Notes: generated by a model not told the origin, from the sequence alone. A DNA stretch of 64,000 nt from Crocinitomicaceae bacterium (GCA_002713215.1 PAVO01000039.1:186001-250000); one strand, 5' to 3'; shown: positions 42,142 to 52,538, counted from the first letter of the stretch. Translations and numbers: made by a program.

Positions 42142-42930
42142 ATGAGAAAACTACTCTGGGCATTCCTATTTATTGGCATTTCGCTTTCCTTTTCTAGCTG
42201 TAAGTGGCTGAATCAAAGTATAATGTTTGAAACGCCAAAAGATTACGCCTTCGATACTGTTCCTGATACGGTTATAGATCAATACGTACTACAGCCCAAT
42301 GACCTTTTCTATTTCAGGCTATTTGCCAATGACGGGTTTAAGCTGATTGACATTACAACCATGAGTCAGAACAACCAAATGATGAATATTGGACAAAACC
42401 AAACCTTGTTTCAATATTTGATAGAATACGATGGTACCACCAAATTGCCAATTCTTGGCAGAGTTACCCTGGAAGGCATGACAATTCGTCAAGCGGAGCT
42501 GTATCTTCAAAAAAAGTATACCTATTCATTTAACGATCCATTTGTTCAAATTTCGGTTCTCAACCGAAGGGTAATTGTTTTCCCCGGTGAATCGGGACAA
42601 GCCAGGGTTATTGGATTGCAAAACAACAACACAACCCTAATGGAAGCCCTTGCATTGGCAGGAGGTGTATCTGAAAATGGAAAGGCACAAAAAATTAAAT
42701 TGATTCGTAAAACCGATGATCCCAATGATCCGTTGGTATACGAATTTGATATGAGTACCATTAACGGGCTGATGTACGCCAACATGATTGTTCAAACGGA
42801 GGACATCATATATGTAGAACCACGAAAGCAATTGGCTGCAAAATTCTTCAAGGAAATATCTCCCTACATTGGTATTCTAACCGCTCTTTTACTTGTATTG
42901 ACAACGTTTGGAAGTCTTCAAGCTTTATAA
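42142..42930 (+). CDS. Polysaccharide export lipoprotein (Wza-like)
   Basis: A 262-residue outer-membrane export protein. The start at the ATG at 42142 gives a lipoprotein signal peptide (LLWAFLFIGISLSFSSC) with the lipid-bearing Cys at about residue 20. Next come a Poly_export domain (QYVLQPNDLFYFRLFANDGF ... GRVTLEGMTIRQAELYLQKKY) and an SLBB-like segment (VIGLQNNNTTLMEALALAGG). A C-terminal membrane span (YIGILTALLLVLTTFGSL) would cross the outer membrane as in Wza. It is followed by the tyrosine autokinase gene after six bases, the usual wza-wzc pairing. Confidence 0.9.
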   Translation: MRKLLWAFLFIGISLSFSSCKWLNQSIMFETPKDYAFDTVPDTVIDQYVLQPNDLFYFRLFANDGFKLIDITTMSQNNQMMNIGQNQTLFQYLIEYDGTTKLPILGRVTLEGMTIRQAELYLQKKYTYSFNDPFVQISVLNRRVIVFPGESGQARVIGLQNNNTTLMEALALAGGVSENGKAQKIKLIRKTDDPNDPLVYEFDMSTINGLMYANMIVQTEDIIYVEPRKQLAAKFFKEISPYIGILTALLLVLTTFGSLQAL

Positions 42931-42936
42931 AGTTAT

Positions 42937-45417
42937 ATGATACACGAGGATACTTCGCGTAATAATGAAAATTTAGATAAGTACAAAGAACGCTTAACTA
43001 ACTTTAGTCAGGAGTTCGAGATTGGTCTGTTTGTTCATTTGGCTCAAAAAAGCCTCCTCTTTGTGCTTGCTTTTTTTGTAATAGCTTTTATAAGTAGCTC
43101 TCTATACCTACGCTACACACAACCTATTTATAGTTCCTCCAGTATTCTGCAGCTTAAAGAACAAAACAGAGCCACGCAGGTCCTTGACCTTGAGCGAATG
43201 AACGAAAAAGCAGATATCTCTGCCGACATTGAAATTATTCGGTCCAAGGAATTTTTAAAAACCATTTTCGCCAAACTTCCTTTAACCATTAGTTACTATA
43301 CCGAAGGAGAATTTCTAACCTTCGAGCATTATAAATCTTGTCCGTTCGAGGTTAAGTTTGAGATTAAATCTCCAGAGGCTTTTGGTAAAGACTACTACGT
43401 CTATTTTGAATCTGAAAAAGAACTGATTCTTACCATTGAAAATGGTAAAGAAACCGTAGAAAAACGACTGTCCACCAACAAGTGGGAAGACTTGGGGTTT
43501 GTAGAACTTAAATTCATAATCATTGATTTTGACATCATAAAAAGTGAGCAGACCGACCTATCTAACAATGACTTCTATTTCAGGCTAAACTCAGATGCAG
43601 AAATAATAAGCAAATACAGCAAAAGTCTAAAGGTGAAATTGCTTAACCAGGCAGCCAACTCTGTGGAGATTTCCTTTTCGGACTATAACCCTAGGAAGGC
43701 AGCGGATTTGTCCAATGCCATATCGGGAGGATTTATCGACTACGATTTGCAACGGCAAATAACCAGTTCGAACCAGATTCTGGAATTTATCGATCATCAA
43801 TCCAGCGAAGTATTTACCAGGCTAAAGAGTTCCGAAGTTTCCATTCAGGAGTTTAAGATTGACAACAAGGTCTCCAAAACGGAGAACTTCACGGAAATGT
43901 ATATCGATCGACTGGCTTTGTTGGAAGAGGAGCTTATAAAACTTGAATTGGAAAAAGACATTCTTGATGAACTAAAAGCTGCCAGCGATGGTGAAAAGGA
44001 TTCAGTTGATGTATATGACCTGCTTCCATTACTTGCCGGCACGCAATTCGAAATTGGAATTAAAAAACAAATTCAGTTTCTACATGAATTGTTATTGGAA
44101 CGTGAACAATCGCTCTATGAGGTAACAGCAGATAATGGACGTGTAAAAAACCTCGAATATCAGATTTCGATCCAGAAAAAGCTATTGGTTGAAAGCATTA
44201 ACAGCTCCAGCAATAAGATTGAAAGTCGCATGCAAAATGTCGAACAGAAAATCAAAGACATTGAGGATACATTTACCGGACTCCCCTTACAGGAGCTCAA
44301 GTACAACCGCCTGAAAAGGGTGTTTTCAATTAATGAAAAGTTTTATACGCTTTTACTTGAAAAGAAGGCGGAGTATTCTATTTCCAATGCGGGAATTACC
44401 CCGGAAAGTGTTATCCTGGAAAAAGCCATTCCTCCCAGTATGCCAATTTCACCTAACCGGAATATGGTTTACATTGTTTTCTTTGTGATAGCTGCCGTAT
44501 TCAGTACCATTTTGGTTATTATTCGATACCTGCTATACAATAGCATTGGCTCCTTGAATGAAATCGTTAAACTGACACACGCTTCAGTTGGTACTCTAGG
44601 GGTTGTACCTAAAGTAAAGGACAATATACCGGTATCGCAACTTGTGGTGGACAAAAAACCAAAATCGATCCTGGCTGAATCGTTTCGTGGAATTCGTACC
44701 AATCTTCAGTTCTTATCCACCAAAAAAACAGGACCTAAGGTACTAGCAGTAACCTCTACCATATCAGGAGAAGGAAAAACCTTTGTTGCCATTAATTTGG
44801 GAGGAATCATCGCATTTGGAGGAAAGAAGGTAATCATTCTGGATTTGGATATGAGAAAACCCAAAATTCATAAAGGGTTTAACGTCGGTAATAAGAACGG
44901 AATGAGTACACTATTGATCGGTAAAGATAAAATTGCCGATACCGTTCAAAAAAGCCAACTCGACAACCTCCATTTTATCACCGCAGGCCCTGTTCCTCCG
45001 AATCCATCAGAGCTTATTATCAATGGCAACCTGGAAAAAATTGTTGAAGAACTAAAAGAAATGTACGACCTGATTATCATTGATAACCCTCCTGTTGGAT
45101 TGGTTACCGATGGAATCGAAGCCTTAAAAATGGCAGACTACCCACTTTATATTTTCCGGGCAGAATATTCGAAAAGATCCTTTGTTCAAATGGTCGATCG
45201 AATAGTAAATGAGAATAAGATTACGAAGCTTGCTGTAGTACTCAACGGTGTTGATATTCAGGGTAGAAAGTATGGTTATAACTACAGCTATGGATATGGA
45301 TATGGCTACGGTTATGGCTATGGATACGGTTATGGCTACGGAGGTTATTACGAAGAATCAGAAGATCGTGATGTTCAATCCAGGGCATTTATGAGAAAAT
45401 TTAGAAGCAAAGGCTAG
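42937..45417 (+). CDS. Wzc-like polysaccharide co-polymerase / tyrosine autokinase
   Basis: An 826-residue inner-membrane protein. A Wzz domain with a span at about 35-58 (SLLFVLAFFVIAFISSSLYL) is followed by a long periplasmic coiled coil (EEELIKLELEKDILDELKAA...). The second span is near 510-530 (VYIVFFVIAAVFSTILVIIRYLL). The BY-kinase domain has Walker A TISGEGKTFVAINLG, Walker A' IILDLDMRKPK and Walker B LIIIDNPPVG. The tail is a run of alternating Tyr-Gly (about 780-810), the autophosphorylation cluster. It controls chain length and export of capsule or exopolysaccharide. A cognate phosphatase gene is not seen nearby. Confidence 0.93.
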   Translation: MIHEDTSRNNENLDKYKERLTNFSQEFEIGLFVHLAQKSLLFVLAFFVIAFISSSLYLRYTQPIYSSSSILQLKEQNRATQVLDLERMNEKADISADIEIIRSKEFLKTIFAKLPLTISYYTEGEFLTFEHYKSCPFEVKFEIKSPEAFGKDYYVYFESEKELILTIENGKETVEKRLSTNKWEDLGFVELKFIIIDFDIIKSEQTDLSNNDFYFRLNSDAEIISKYSKSLKVKLLNQAANSVEISFSDYNPRKAADLSNAISGGFIDYDLQRQITSSNQILEFIDHQSSEVFTRLKSSEVSIQEFKIDNKVSKTENFTEMYIDRLALLEEELIKLELEKDILDELKAASDGEKDSVDVYDLLPLLAGTQFEIGIKKQIQFLHELLLEREQSLYEVTADNGRVKNLEYQISIQKKLLVESINSSSNKIESRMQNVEQKIKDIEDTFTGLPLQELKYNRLKRVFSINEKFYTLLLEKKAEYSISNAGITPESVILEKAIPPSMPISPNRNMVYIVFFVIAAVFSTILVIIRYLLYNSIGSLNEIVKLTHASVGTLGVVPKVKDNIPVSQLVVDKKPKSILAESFRGIRTNLQFLSTKKTGPKVLAVTSTISGEGKTFVAINLGGIIAFGGKKVIILDLDMRKPKIHKGFNVGNKNGMSTLLIGKDKIADTVQKSQLDNLHFITAGPVPPNPSELIINGNLEKIVEELKEMYDLIIIDNPPVGLVTDGIEALKMADYPLYIFRAEYSKRSFVQMVDRIVNENKITKLAVVLNGVDIQGRKYGYNYSYGYGYGYGYGYGYGYGYGGYYEESEDRDVQSRAFMRKFRSKG
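45271..45350 (+). repeat. Tandem Tyr-Gly hexamer repeat in the Wzc-like tail
   Basis: TATGGN/TACGGN hexamers are repeated about ten times inside the kinase gene, encoding YGYGYG...GGYY. Such short in-frame repeats can gain or lose units by slippage without shifting the frame. That would change the number of phosphorylatable tyrosines. Confidence 0.85.
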
Positions 45418-45419
45418 TA

Positions 45420-45971
45420 ATGGAAATTATTGAAGAGGCTTTAAATGGGGTTAAGTTGTTAAAACCTCGGGTTTTTGAGGATCATCGTGGATACTTCTAC
45501 GAACCTTATAACATCAATGCTTTTAAAAAAATTGGCATAACCGATACTTTTATCCAGGATAACCAGTCCCTTTCGGTAGAACACGGAGTACTTAGGGGAC
45601 TTCATTTTCAGAATGTACCTTATGCCCAGGCAAAATTGGTTCGGGTTATTTTTGGTAAAGTCCTGGACGTTGCAGTAGATATTCGAAAAGGATCTCCAAC
45701 TTATGGCCAACAATTTTCTGCTATTCTTTCTCAGGAAAACAAACACCTGATGTACATTCCTGAAGGGTTTGCACACGGTTTTGCAACCCTTGCACCAAAT
45801 ACTTTATTCAGTTATAAGTGCAGCAATGTGTATGATAAAGATTCTGAAGAAGGGATTGCGTGGGATGATGCGGATTTAAATATCGATTGGGGAGTAAGTT
45901 CTCCAATTCTTTCAGAAAAGGACAAAGTTCAAACAAAGCTTGCTGCTTTTACAAGCAAATTTGATTACTAG
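45420..45971 (+). CDS. rfbC: dTDP-4-dehydrorhamnose 3,5-epimerase
   Basis: A 183-residue cupin-fold epimerase for dTDP-L-rhamnose synthesis. Motifs are VKLLKPRVFEDHRGYFYEPY, the catalytic His in LRGLHFQNVPYAQAKLVRV, VAVDIRKGSPTYG, and MYIPEGFAHGFATL with a catalytic Tyr after it (FSYKCSNVYDKDSEEGIAWDD). Length and order are standard. rfbA, rfbB and rfbD are not in the window, so the rhamnose pathway must be finished elsewhere, or this epimerase serves a related sugar. It lies two bases past wzc in the surface-polysaccharide set. Confidence 0.95.
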   Translation: MEIIEEALNGVKLLKPRVFEDHRGYFYEPYNINAFKKIGITDTFIQDNQSLSVEHGVLRGLHFQNVPYAQAKLVRVIFGKVLDVAVDIRKGSPTYGQQFSAILSQENKHLMYIPEGFAHGFATLAPNTLFSYKCSNVYDKDSEEGIAWDDADLNIDWGVSSPILSEKDKVQTKLAAFTSKFDY

Positions 45972-45976
45972 TAGTT

Positions 45977-47074
45977 ATGAGTCAAATCGATACGTTCAAA
46001 TACGTTGGGCTATTTACTTTCGCTGTATTGCTATCGGTGCTTCTTAACACCATCTTTTTAAAATTCTCTAAAAACCTGGGGCAACGACATGTCGATGAAG
46101 GAATGATTCGCTGGTCATCGGTTACCAAACCTTCACTGGGAGGTATTTCCTTTTATATCCTGTTTCTGGTAACTTACTCCATCTATACCATTTTCTTTAA
46201 TCGTGGAACTGACCTCCTCAACCTGCAACACATAGGAATCTTGATTTCTTCCGGAATGGGTTTTCTAATGGGATTATCGGATGATGCTTACAACACGAAC
46301 CCACTTCTTAAGTTTTTGGTTCAGATTGCCTGTGGAGGGGTGCTAATACTTACCGGAACTTACATATCTATATTTGAACTCCAGTTGTTCAACTACATCT
46401 TTACCATATTGTGGGTAGTTGCGGTAATGAATAGTATTAATATGCTTGATAACATGGATGCCATTACCACCCTGGCTTCCATTTTTATCCTGTTTAGTGC
46501 ACTTACCTGTGCCTGGGTAAGCCCCGATTTCAACCAATTCTACATGACTACTTTATTGGGAGTAGCAGGAGGCCTGATTGGTTTTCTGTTCTTTAATTGG
46601 AACCCCTCAAAAATGTTTATGGGAGACACGGGCAGCCAGTTCCTGGGAATCTTTTTAGCAGCCATCGGAATTATCTTTTTCTGGAATAACAAAGGAATTA
46701 CCGAAGACGAAGCCATAACCAAGCAGTTTACCATAACGGTACTGGCTTTTATTATTCCTATTAGCGATACATTAACGGTCATTATCAATCGATTGCGCCG
46801 AGGACAAAGCCCATTTGTAGGAGGAAAAGACCACACCACCCATCATTTGAATTACCTGGGGTTAACCGATCGTAATGTAGCTCGGGTATACATTGTTATT
46901 GGATTTATTTCCTTCATTTTGATCTATTTGATTGTTAATAAATTTCACATTTGGAGCCATATGCTCACAGCCCTTTTTCTATCTTTCTTCGTGATAGTTT
47001 TTGGAACTTTATTTGCAATTACGCAATTGCCAAAAACAAAAGAAAAATTTAAAAAGAGCAATGGAAATAAGTAA
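45977..47074 (+). CDS. MraY/WecA-family polyprenyl-phosphate sugar-1-phosphate transferase
   Basis: A 365-residue integral membrane enzyme with about ten spans. Catalytic and family motifs are LSDDAYN, INMLDNMDAITT (Asp-rich Mg site), FMGDTGSQFLG, and GGKDHTTHHLNYLG, which matches the HHL loop of WecA-like enzymes. It moves a hexosamine-phosphate from a UDP-sugar to undecaprenyl phosphate, starting a lipid-linked polysaccharide. In this cluster it is the probable initiating transferase (inference). The following lytic transglycosylase gene overlaps its end by 14 bases. Confidence 0.9.
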   Translation: MSQIDTFKYVGLFTFAVLLSVLLNTIFLKFSKNLGQRHVDEGMIRWSSVTKPSLGGISFYILFLVTYSIYTIFFNRGTDLLNLQHIGILISSGMGFLMGLSDDAYNTNPLLKFLVQIACGGVLILTGTYISIFELQLFNYIFTILWVVAVMNSINMLDNMDAITTLASIFILFSALTCAWVSPDFNQFYMTTLLGVAGGLIGFLFFNWNPSKMFMGDTGSQFLGIFLAAIGIIFFWNNKGITEDEAITKQFTITVLAFIIPISDTLTVIINRLRRGQSPFVGGKDHTTHHLNYLGLTDRNVARVYIVIGFISFILIYLIVNKFHIWSHMLTALFLSFFVIVFGTLFAITQLPKTKEKFKKSNGNK

Positions 47075-48059
47075 AACGTTAAGTAAGTTATCCTTCTTTG
47101 GTGCTGGAATTGGCTTAGCTGCAGTTGTATTTTACCTTTTCACCTATTCTACCTACGAAGAGAAAGAAAATGTTTCTCATCAGCGTATGTTCAATCAGAA
47201 CTACCAGATTTATACCCTTAATTTGCCTTCAGAAATTGATTTTGCGGGAGAACAGGTTCCTACTCAGCTAATCGATGTTGGCGAAAAGCTAGACCGGGAA
47301 TTGTTAGTTAATACCTACTGGCAATCCAACGGTTTTCTGCTCATGAAAAGGGCCAATCGATGGTTTCCCGTTATTGAACCGATCTTGAAAAAGAACAATG
47401 TTCCCGATGATTTTAAATACCTGGCCTTAATCGAAAGTGGACTCACCCCCATTGTATCTCCTGCCGGTGCTACCGGGTTTTGGCAAATCATGAAATCGAC
47501 CGGAAAGGAATATGGACTTACCATCAACGATCAGATTGATGAAAGATACCATGTAGAAAAATCGACAGAGGCAGCCTGTCAGTACTTGTTGGAAGCCAAA
47601 GAAAAATTTGGATCATGGACCTCAGCTGCTTCGAGTTACAACATGGGCATGAACGGAATGCAACGTCAGATGGAAAAACAGCGCGTATCCAGCTATTACG
47701 ATTTACTGTTAAATGAAGAAACATCGCGTTATGTTTTCCGCATCATTGCTTTGAAATACATTCTTGCTAACCCACAGCAGTTTGGATTCAATTACCGAAT
47801 GAAAGACCTGTACCCGTCAATTCCGACTGAAGAAATTCAATTGGATAGTTCCGTTACCAACTTTGCTTATTATGCCAAGGAAATTGGTATTAATTACAAG
47901 GTACTGAAGTATTTCAATCCTTGGTTGCGAAAACCCTATCTAAAAAACTCGTCCAATAAGACCTACACATTGCTTATTCCAACGGAAGAATACCGAAATA
48001 AACTCATGTTAGAAACTCCGAATTTTAAACCGGATACCACCAATTCCGATTCCCTATAA
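47061..48059 (+). CDS. Lytic transglycosylase (SLT domain)
   Basis: A 332-residue exported enzyme starting at the ATG at 47061; the open frame upstream is inside the previous gene. An N-terminal anchor (FFGAGIGLAAVVFYLFTYS) precedes a Slt-type lysozyme-like domain at about 115-250. The catalytic Glu lies in KYLALIESGLTPIVSPAGATGFWQIM, and the domain continues with AASSYNMGMNGMQRQMEK. It cleaves glycan strands of peptidoglycan between MurNAc and GlcNAc. Placement at the end of a polysaccharide cluster suggests it may open the wall for the export machine, but that is inference. The LysM-like tail is not clear. Confidence 0.9.
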   Translation: MEISKTLSKLSFFGAGIGLAAVVFYLFTYSTYEEKENVSHQRMFNQNYQIYTLNLPSEIDFAGEQVPTQLIDVGEKLDRELLVNTYWQSNGFLLMKRANRWFPVIEPILKKNNVPDDFKYLALIESGLTPIVSPAGATGFWQIMKSTGKEYGLTINDQIDERYHVEKSTEAACQYLLEAKEKFGSWTSAASSYNMGMNGMQRQMEKQRVSSYYDLLLNEETSRYVFRIIALKYILANPQQFGFNYRMKDLYPSIPTEEIQLDSSVTNFAYYAKEIGINYKVLKYFNPWLRKPYLKNSSNKTYTLLIPTEEYRNKLMLETPNFKPDTTNSDSL

Positions 48060-48070
48060 CCTGAATAAAA

Positions 48071-50887
48071 TTGAGTGAGTTTCTAGAAGTTTATGGTGCC
48101 AGAGAGCATAATCTGAAAAATATTTCAGTCACTATTCCCAGGGATAAACTGGTTGTTGTTACCGGTTTTAGCGGGAGCGGAAAATCCTCATTGGCCTTCG
48201 ATACCATTTATGCAGAAGGACAACGCAGGTACATTGAAAGTTTTGCCAGCTATGCACGGCAATTCATTGGCACCCTGGAACGGCCCGATGTAGACAAAAT
48301 TAATGGCTTAAGCCCTGTAATATCCATTGAACAGAAGACGGTAAATAAAAGCCCCCGTTCAACGGTGGGAACCATAACAGAAATCTATGACTTTATACGT
48401 CTGTTGTATGCCAGGGCCTCCGATGCCTACTCTTACAATACCGGTGAAAAAATGGTTCAGTACTCCGACCCGGAAATTCTGGATTTGATTTATAGCCTGT
48501 TTCCGGATAAGAAGTTATTGCTATTGGCCCCCGTGGTTCGAGGCAGAAAAGGTCATTACCGGGAACTGTTTCAAAGCATTCGAAAGAAAGGCTTCCTTAG
48601 GGTTCGGGTCGATGGCGAGATCATGGAAATTGAGCCCAAAATGCAGGTCGATCGTTACAAAACCCATGATATTGAAGTAGTAGTAGATCGGGTTAAAGTG
48701 GAAGACAATGCGCGTCCGCGAATTGCTGAATCACTGAAATTGGCCATGCGCATGGGTAAGAATGTGATTATGGTACTGGAACCCGAATCGGGGCAAAACC
48801 GATACCTCAGTAGAAACCTCATGTGTCCTACCACCGGTATTGCGTACGACCTGCCTGCCCCTAATCTTTTCAGTTTCAATTCACCCAAGGGTGCTTGTCC
48901 CAACTGCAACGGATTAGGTGAAGTTTCTGAAATTGACCTGAAAAAGATTATTCCAAACGACAAATTGAGCATTAAGCAGGGTGGAATTGCACCGCTTGGA
49001 AAATTTAAAAGTTCATGGATTTTTAAGCAGGTAGAAGCTATAGGAGAAAAATACAATTTCAAGCTTACCGACCCCATCAATAAGTTACCGCCAGAAGCCA
49101 TAAACGAAATCCTGTATGGCTCAAATGAATCACTCGTAATTAAAAGTAAAATGGCCGGTGTTACCAGTTCCTATTCAAGTTTGTTTGAAGGAGTGGTCAA
49201 CTTTATTACCAACGCTATTGGCGAAGATTTTGGTGCCGGCTACCAACGATGGGCCAGCGGGTTTATGAACAAGGTGGAATGTCCAGAGTGCCATGGAAGC
49301 CGGTTGAAAAAAGAAGCCCTCTATTTTAAAATAGGTGATAAAAATATAGGCGATTTGGCTTCGATGAACATTGTCCACCTCAAGGAATGGTTCAATGGCA
49401 TTGAAAGTCGATTGGATGAAAAGCAAAATGTAATCGCCCATGACGTATTAAAAGAGATTAGGACCCGAATTGATTTCCTTTTTAGTGTCGGGCTGGATTA
49501 TTTGACCCTGAACCGATCGGCAAAAACCCTAAGCGGTGGAGAAGCACAGCGGATTCGACTGGCCACCCAAATTGGGTCGCAGCTGGTTGGGGTACTTTAC
49601 ATTTTGGACGAACCCAGTATTGGTTTACACCAGCGTGACAACGATCGGTTGATTCAGGCGCTAAAAAACCTGAGAGACGTTGGTAATTCGGTTATGGTGG
49701 TGGAACATGATAAAGACATGATTCTTAATGCCGATCACGTGCTGGACATTGGTCCCGGAGCCGGTGTACACGGAGGAGAAATTGTGGCCGAAGGTAGTCC
49801 TGATCAAATTTTAGGTGCTCCCACGGTTACCGCTGATTATTTAAGCGGAAGAAAGGAAATAGAAATTCCAAAAAAGGTTAGAAAAGGAAGCGGCAAAAAA
49901 CTAACACTTACAGGAGCAAAGGGAAACAACCTAAACAACGTAACCGTAAACTTTCCATTGGGCAAATTCATTGTGGTTACGGGTGTTTCGGGCTCTGGAA
50001 AATCCACCCTTATCAACTCCACCCTCTACCCCATTTTGAACCACCACTTTTTTAGAGCGGTTAAAAAACCACTGGAGTACAAATCAATAAAAGGACTTGA
50101 GCACATTGATAAGGTTATAGAAATTGATCAAAAGGCCATTGGTAGAACCCCACGTTCAAACCCGGCTACCTACAGCGGAGTTTTCACCGATATCCGATCC
50201 TTGTTTTCCAGGCTACCAGAAGCTCAAATCAGAGGTTATAAACCGGGTCGTTTTTCCTTTAATGTTAAAGGCGGACGTTGTGAAACCTGTAAGGGAGCTG
50301 GAGTAAAAACCATTGAAATGAACTTTTTGCCCGACGTGTATGTTCATTGCGAAGAATGTGATGGTAAAAGGTACAACCGCGAAACGCTTGAGGTCCGTTA
50401 CAAAGGAAAGTCCATTTCCGATGTACTCAACATGACAATAGAAGATGCAGTGGAATTTTTTGAGCACATTCCTTCTATTCTGCAAAAAATTAAAACCCTT
50501 AAGGATGTAGGCTTGGGTTACATTACCCTGGGCCAAAGCAGTACTACCCTTTCGGGTGGTGAAGCTCAACGGGTAAAACTAGCTGCTGAATTGTCGAAAC
50601 GGGATACAGGAAACACCTTCTACATCCTCGACGAACCTACTACAGGCTTGCATTTTGAAGACATTCGGGTATTGCTTGAAGTGCTTAACAAATTGGTCGA
50701 TCATGGGAATACGGTTTTGGTGATTGAACACAACATGGACATCATAAAAATTGCCGATCACATCATTGACCTGGGCCCTGAAGGAGGAGACAAAGGGGGA
50801 CAACTGGTTTTCCACGGAACGGTTAAAAACCTATTACAAGCTAAAGACTCCTATACCGGAGAATATTTGAAAAAGGACCTGGGTTAA
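48071..50887 (+). CDS. uvrA: UvrABC excision repair protein UvrA
   Basis: A 938-residue damage-recognition ATPase with two ABC modules. The first has Walker [14 protein letters not shown] and a signature [14 protein letters not shown]. The second has [12 protein letters not shown] and [15 protein letters not shown]. Three zinc-binding regions are visible: CPTTG...[14 protein letters not shown], and CETCKG...CEECDG. The first reads CPTT where many UvrA proteins have CxxC, leaving three cysteines. The start is a TTG at 48071 ([15 protein letters not shown]), placed where the family begins. It works with UvrB and UvrC, whose genes are not in the window. Confidence 0.96.
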   Translation: MSEFLEVYGAREHNLKNISVTIPRDKLVVVTGFSGSGKSSLAFDTIYAEGQRRYIESFASYARQFIGTLERPDVDKINGLSPVISIEQKTVNKSPRSTVGTITEIYDFIRLLYARASDAYSYNTGEKMVQYSDPEILDLIYSLFPDKKLLLLAPVVRGRKGHYRELFQSIRKKGFLRVRVDGEIMEIEPKMQVDRYKTHDIEVVVDRVKVEDNARPRIAESLKLAMRMGKNVIMVLEPESGQNRYLSRNLMCPTTGIAYDLPAPNLFSFNSPKGACPNCNGLGEVSEIDLKKIIPNDKLSIKQGGIAPLGKFKSSWIFKQVEAIGEKYNFKLTDPINKLPPEAINEILYGSNESLVIKSKMAGVTSSYSSLFEGVVNFITNAIGEDFGAGYQRWASGFMNKVECPECHGSRLKKEALYFKIGDKNIGDLASMNIVHLKEWFNGIESRLDEKQNVIAHDVLKEIRTRIDFLFSVGLDYLTLNRSAKTLSGGEAQRIRLATQIGSQLVGVLYILDEPSIGLHQRDNDRLIQALKNLRDVGNSVMVVEHDKDMILNADHVLDIGPGAGVHGGEIVAEGSPDQILGAPTVTADYLSGRKEIEIPKKVRKGSGKKLTLTGAKGNNLNNVTVNFPLGKFIVVTGVSGSGKSTLINSTLYPILNHHFFRAVKKPLEYKSIKGLEHIDKVIEIDQKAIGRTPRSNPATYSGVFTDIRSLFSRLPEAQIRGYKPGRFSFNVKGGRCETCKGAGVKTIEMNFLPDVYVHCEECDGKRYNRETLEVRYKGKSISDVLNMTIEDAVEFFEHIPSILQKIKTLKDVGLGYITLGQSSTTLSGGEAQRVKLAAELSKRDTGNTFYILDEPTTGLHFEDIRVLLEVLNKLVDHGNTVLVIEHNMDIIKIADHIIDLGPEGGDKGGQLVFHGTVKNLLQAKDSYTGEYLKKDLG

Positions 50888-50914
50888 GGTTTAATCAACC
50901 AAATTCCCTTAAAA

Positions 50915-52060
50915 TCACTGTTCGTAAATCTCCGATTCCGGATAAAAGGTTAACCAGGCAAAAGCAAAATGGTTGCTGTAGCGCTCCGGTGTAAGTTCCT
51001 TTCCCTTCAATTTACCACTGATGCAGCGCCCCGTTATATCCCAAGAACTTCCTGTTTCCTGGTCTACAAAAACTTCTTTTTCTTTTTTGAAAGTTAGAAC
51101 ACTTCCATCAACTTCCGAAGAGAACATGGTAACCGAGCCTACCGCTTTGGATTTGGAAATATCCTTCTGATCCAGTATGGAAATCAACCCCGGTTTATAG
51201 AATATTACTATGTTCTTATCGTCATAGGAATCGTTAATCACTCCCTTTTGAGCAATAGCTGAATAGGGATAAATTTTATATCCGTTCTTTCCCTCCAAAT
51301 CAATAACTCTTTCCATGGCCGGTAGCCTTTTGTCCAGTTTGGAATAATCGTAGTAACGACTATAGGGTTTGTTCAATTGATTGTCGTAACTCTCGTATGG
51401 GTTTGTTCCATATTGTTCTTCAGACGATGTGCCATTCTTAGGAGACAGAATCTTACCATCCGGGTACCTTTCAAAAAATTCCCTGACCGAAATTACCATG
51501 GACGGAATTACCTTCAACTCCACTCCGGAAAGTTCTCCAACCAACCCCTTACCGGTCAATTGCTGCCACCAGGTTTCGGTCTGTTTATCGGCCATAACCA
51601 TATCGCTGTTTCTTAGCATTCCCGATACTTCAAACTCAAAAACATATTCCTTTCCTTTATACGTCAATCTTCTATCGTAAACCACACTGGAATTACACAA
51701 GGGACAATAAGTTGGGAGAATGGGAATTCCTCCCAAACTGTCGTTTGACATTTCATGCATGGTTAGCATGTTCATTGGGTAGGCCTTACTCTCCCCATTA
51801 ATTGATACCGCTATTACAGGTTCATATTGGTAAAAGCTGGCCAGTCCTGACTCTTTTTCCAGGAAATCGGGATAATTAATCGTTGGAAAGGAATGCCTGG
51901 GAAGAACGGAAATTAATTCAGATAAAACAATATTTCGCTTCGAAGTGTCCGTATTCCATTTGTAGGGTACTTTTCTTGTATTCTGAATTTGAGCCAGCCC
52001 ACTGTAACCTTGAATCAGGCATATTGCAATAACCCCAATAAATGGAATGATGTGTTTCAT
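50915..52060 (-). CDS. DUF3179 domain exported protein
   Basis: A 381-residue protein from the ATG at 52060, which gives a clean signal peptide (KHIIPFIGVIAICLIQGYSGLAQ); the open frame starts 17 residues earlier without one. The DUF3179 core follows: INYPDFLEKESGLASFYQYEPVIAVSINGESKAYPMNMLTMHEMSND, then LPTYCPLCNSSVVYDR, whose CxxC could bind a metal. The C-terminal part has FVDQETGSSWDITGRCISG. Function unknown. It follows the SRPBCC gene on the same strand by 20 bases. Confidence 0.88.
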   Translation of the reverse strand: MKHIIPFIGVIAICLIQGYSGLAQIQNTRKVPYKWNTDTSKRNIVLSELISVLPRHSFPTINYPDFLEKESGLASFYQYEPVIAVSINGESKAYPMNMLTMHEMSNDSLGGIPILPTYCPLCNSSVVYDRRLTYKGKEYVFEFEVSGMLRNSDMVMADKQTETWWQQLTGKGLVGELSGVELKVIPSMVISVREFFERYPDGKILSPKNGTSSEEQYGTNPYESYDNQLNKPYSRYYDYSKLDKRLPAMERVIDLEGKNGYKIYPYSAIAQKGVINDSYDDKNIVIFYKPGLISILDQKDISKSKAVGSVTMFSSEVDGSVLTFKKEKEVFVDQETGSSWDITGRCISGKLKGKELTPERYSNHFAFAWLTFYPESEIYEQ

Positions 52061-52079
52061 AGGACCGGTAAAATCAATT

Positions 52080-52538
52080 CTATTTTGATTCCAGGTACCC
52101 TTTAATATCATTTAGATCCTTGAGTAAGGCCTTCTTCATCGATCCCTTCATCATGGAACCCATTAATACCGAAAACACCTTGGCAAAAAAGGATTGTGCC
52201 TGGCCCTCGAAGGACATGGTCAGCTGTGATTTGTCGCCTACTTGTTCAATGGATAACCAGGATTTATAAATGGAGCCATGGCTCTCTGCACGTGTCTGAT
52301 AATACTCATTTTCTACATAGTCGGTTATCCACATGGTTTCAGTCGCCTCCTTGCCAAACAGTACCCGGGTTTCCTTCCACTTAAACCCAATGAGGGTATC
52401 AGCCGGTTTTTCCAAAACTTGCAGGTCTGTGATGCTTTCAATGTAATTGGAGCAATTTTCGAAATCAACAATAGCTTTCCAAACCTCTTCTCGTGGTTTA
52501 TTTATTTCTACAGAGACTGATAATTCCATAATGTCCAT
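52080..52538 (-). CDS. SRPBCC-fold (polyketide cyclase-like) protein
   Basis: A 152-residue START-like protein. The pattern is VSVEINKPREEVWKAIVDFENCSNYIESI at the N-terminus, then strands (FKWKETRVLFGKEATETMWIT, SWLSIEQVGDKSQLTMSFEGQ) and a long C-terminal helix (MKGSMKKALLKDLNDIKGYLE). This is the polyketide-cyclase/AHSA1-like order, binding a hydrophobic ligand in a groove. The ligand is unknown. It is divergent from the AraC gene over a 124-base gap and probably co-transcribed with the DUF3179 gene. Confidence 0.88.
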   Translation of the reverse strand: MDIMELSVSVEINKPREEVWKAIVDFENCSNYIESITDLQVLEKPADTLIGFKWKETRVLFGKEATETMWITDYVENEYYQTRAESHGSIYKSWLSIEQVGDKSQLTMSFEGQAQSFFAKVFSVLMGSMMKGSMKKALLKDLNDIKGYLESK

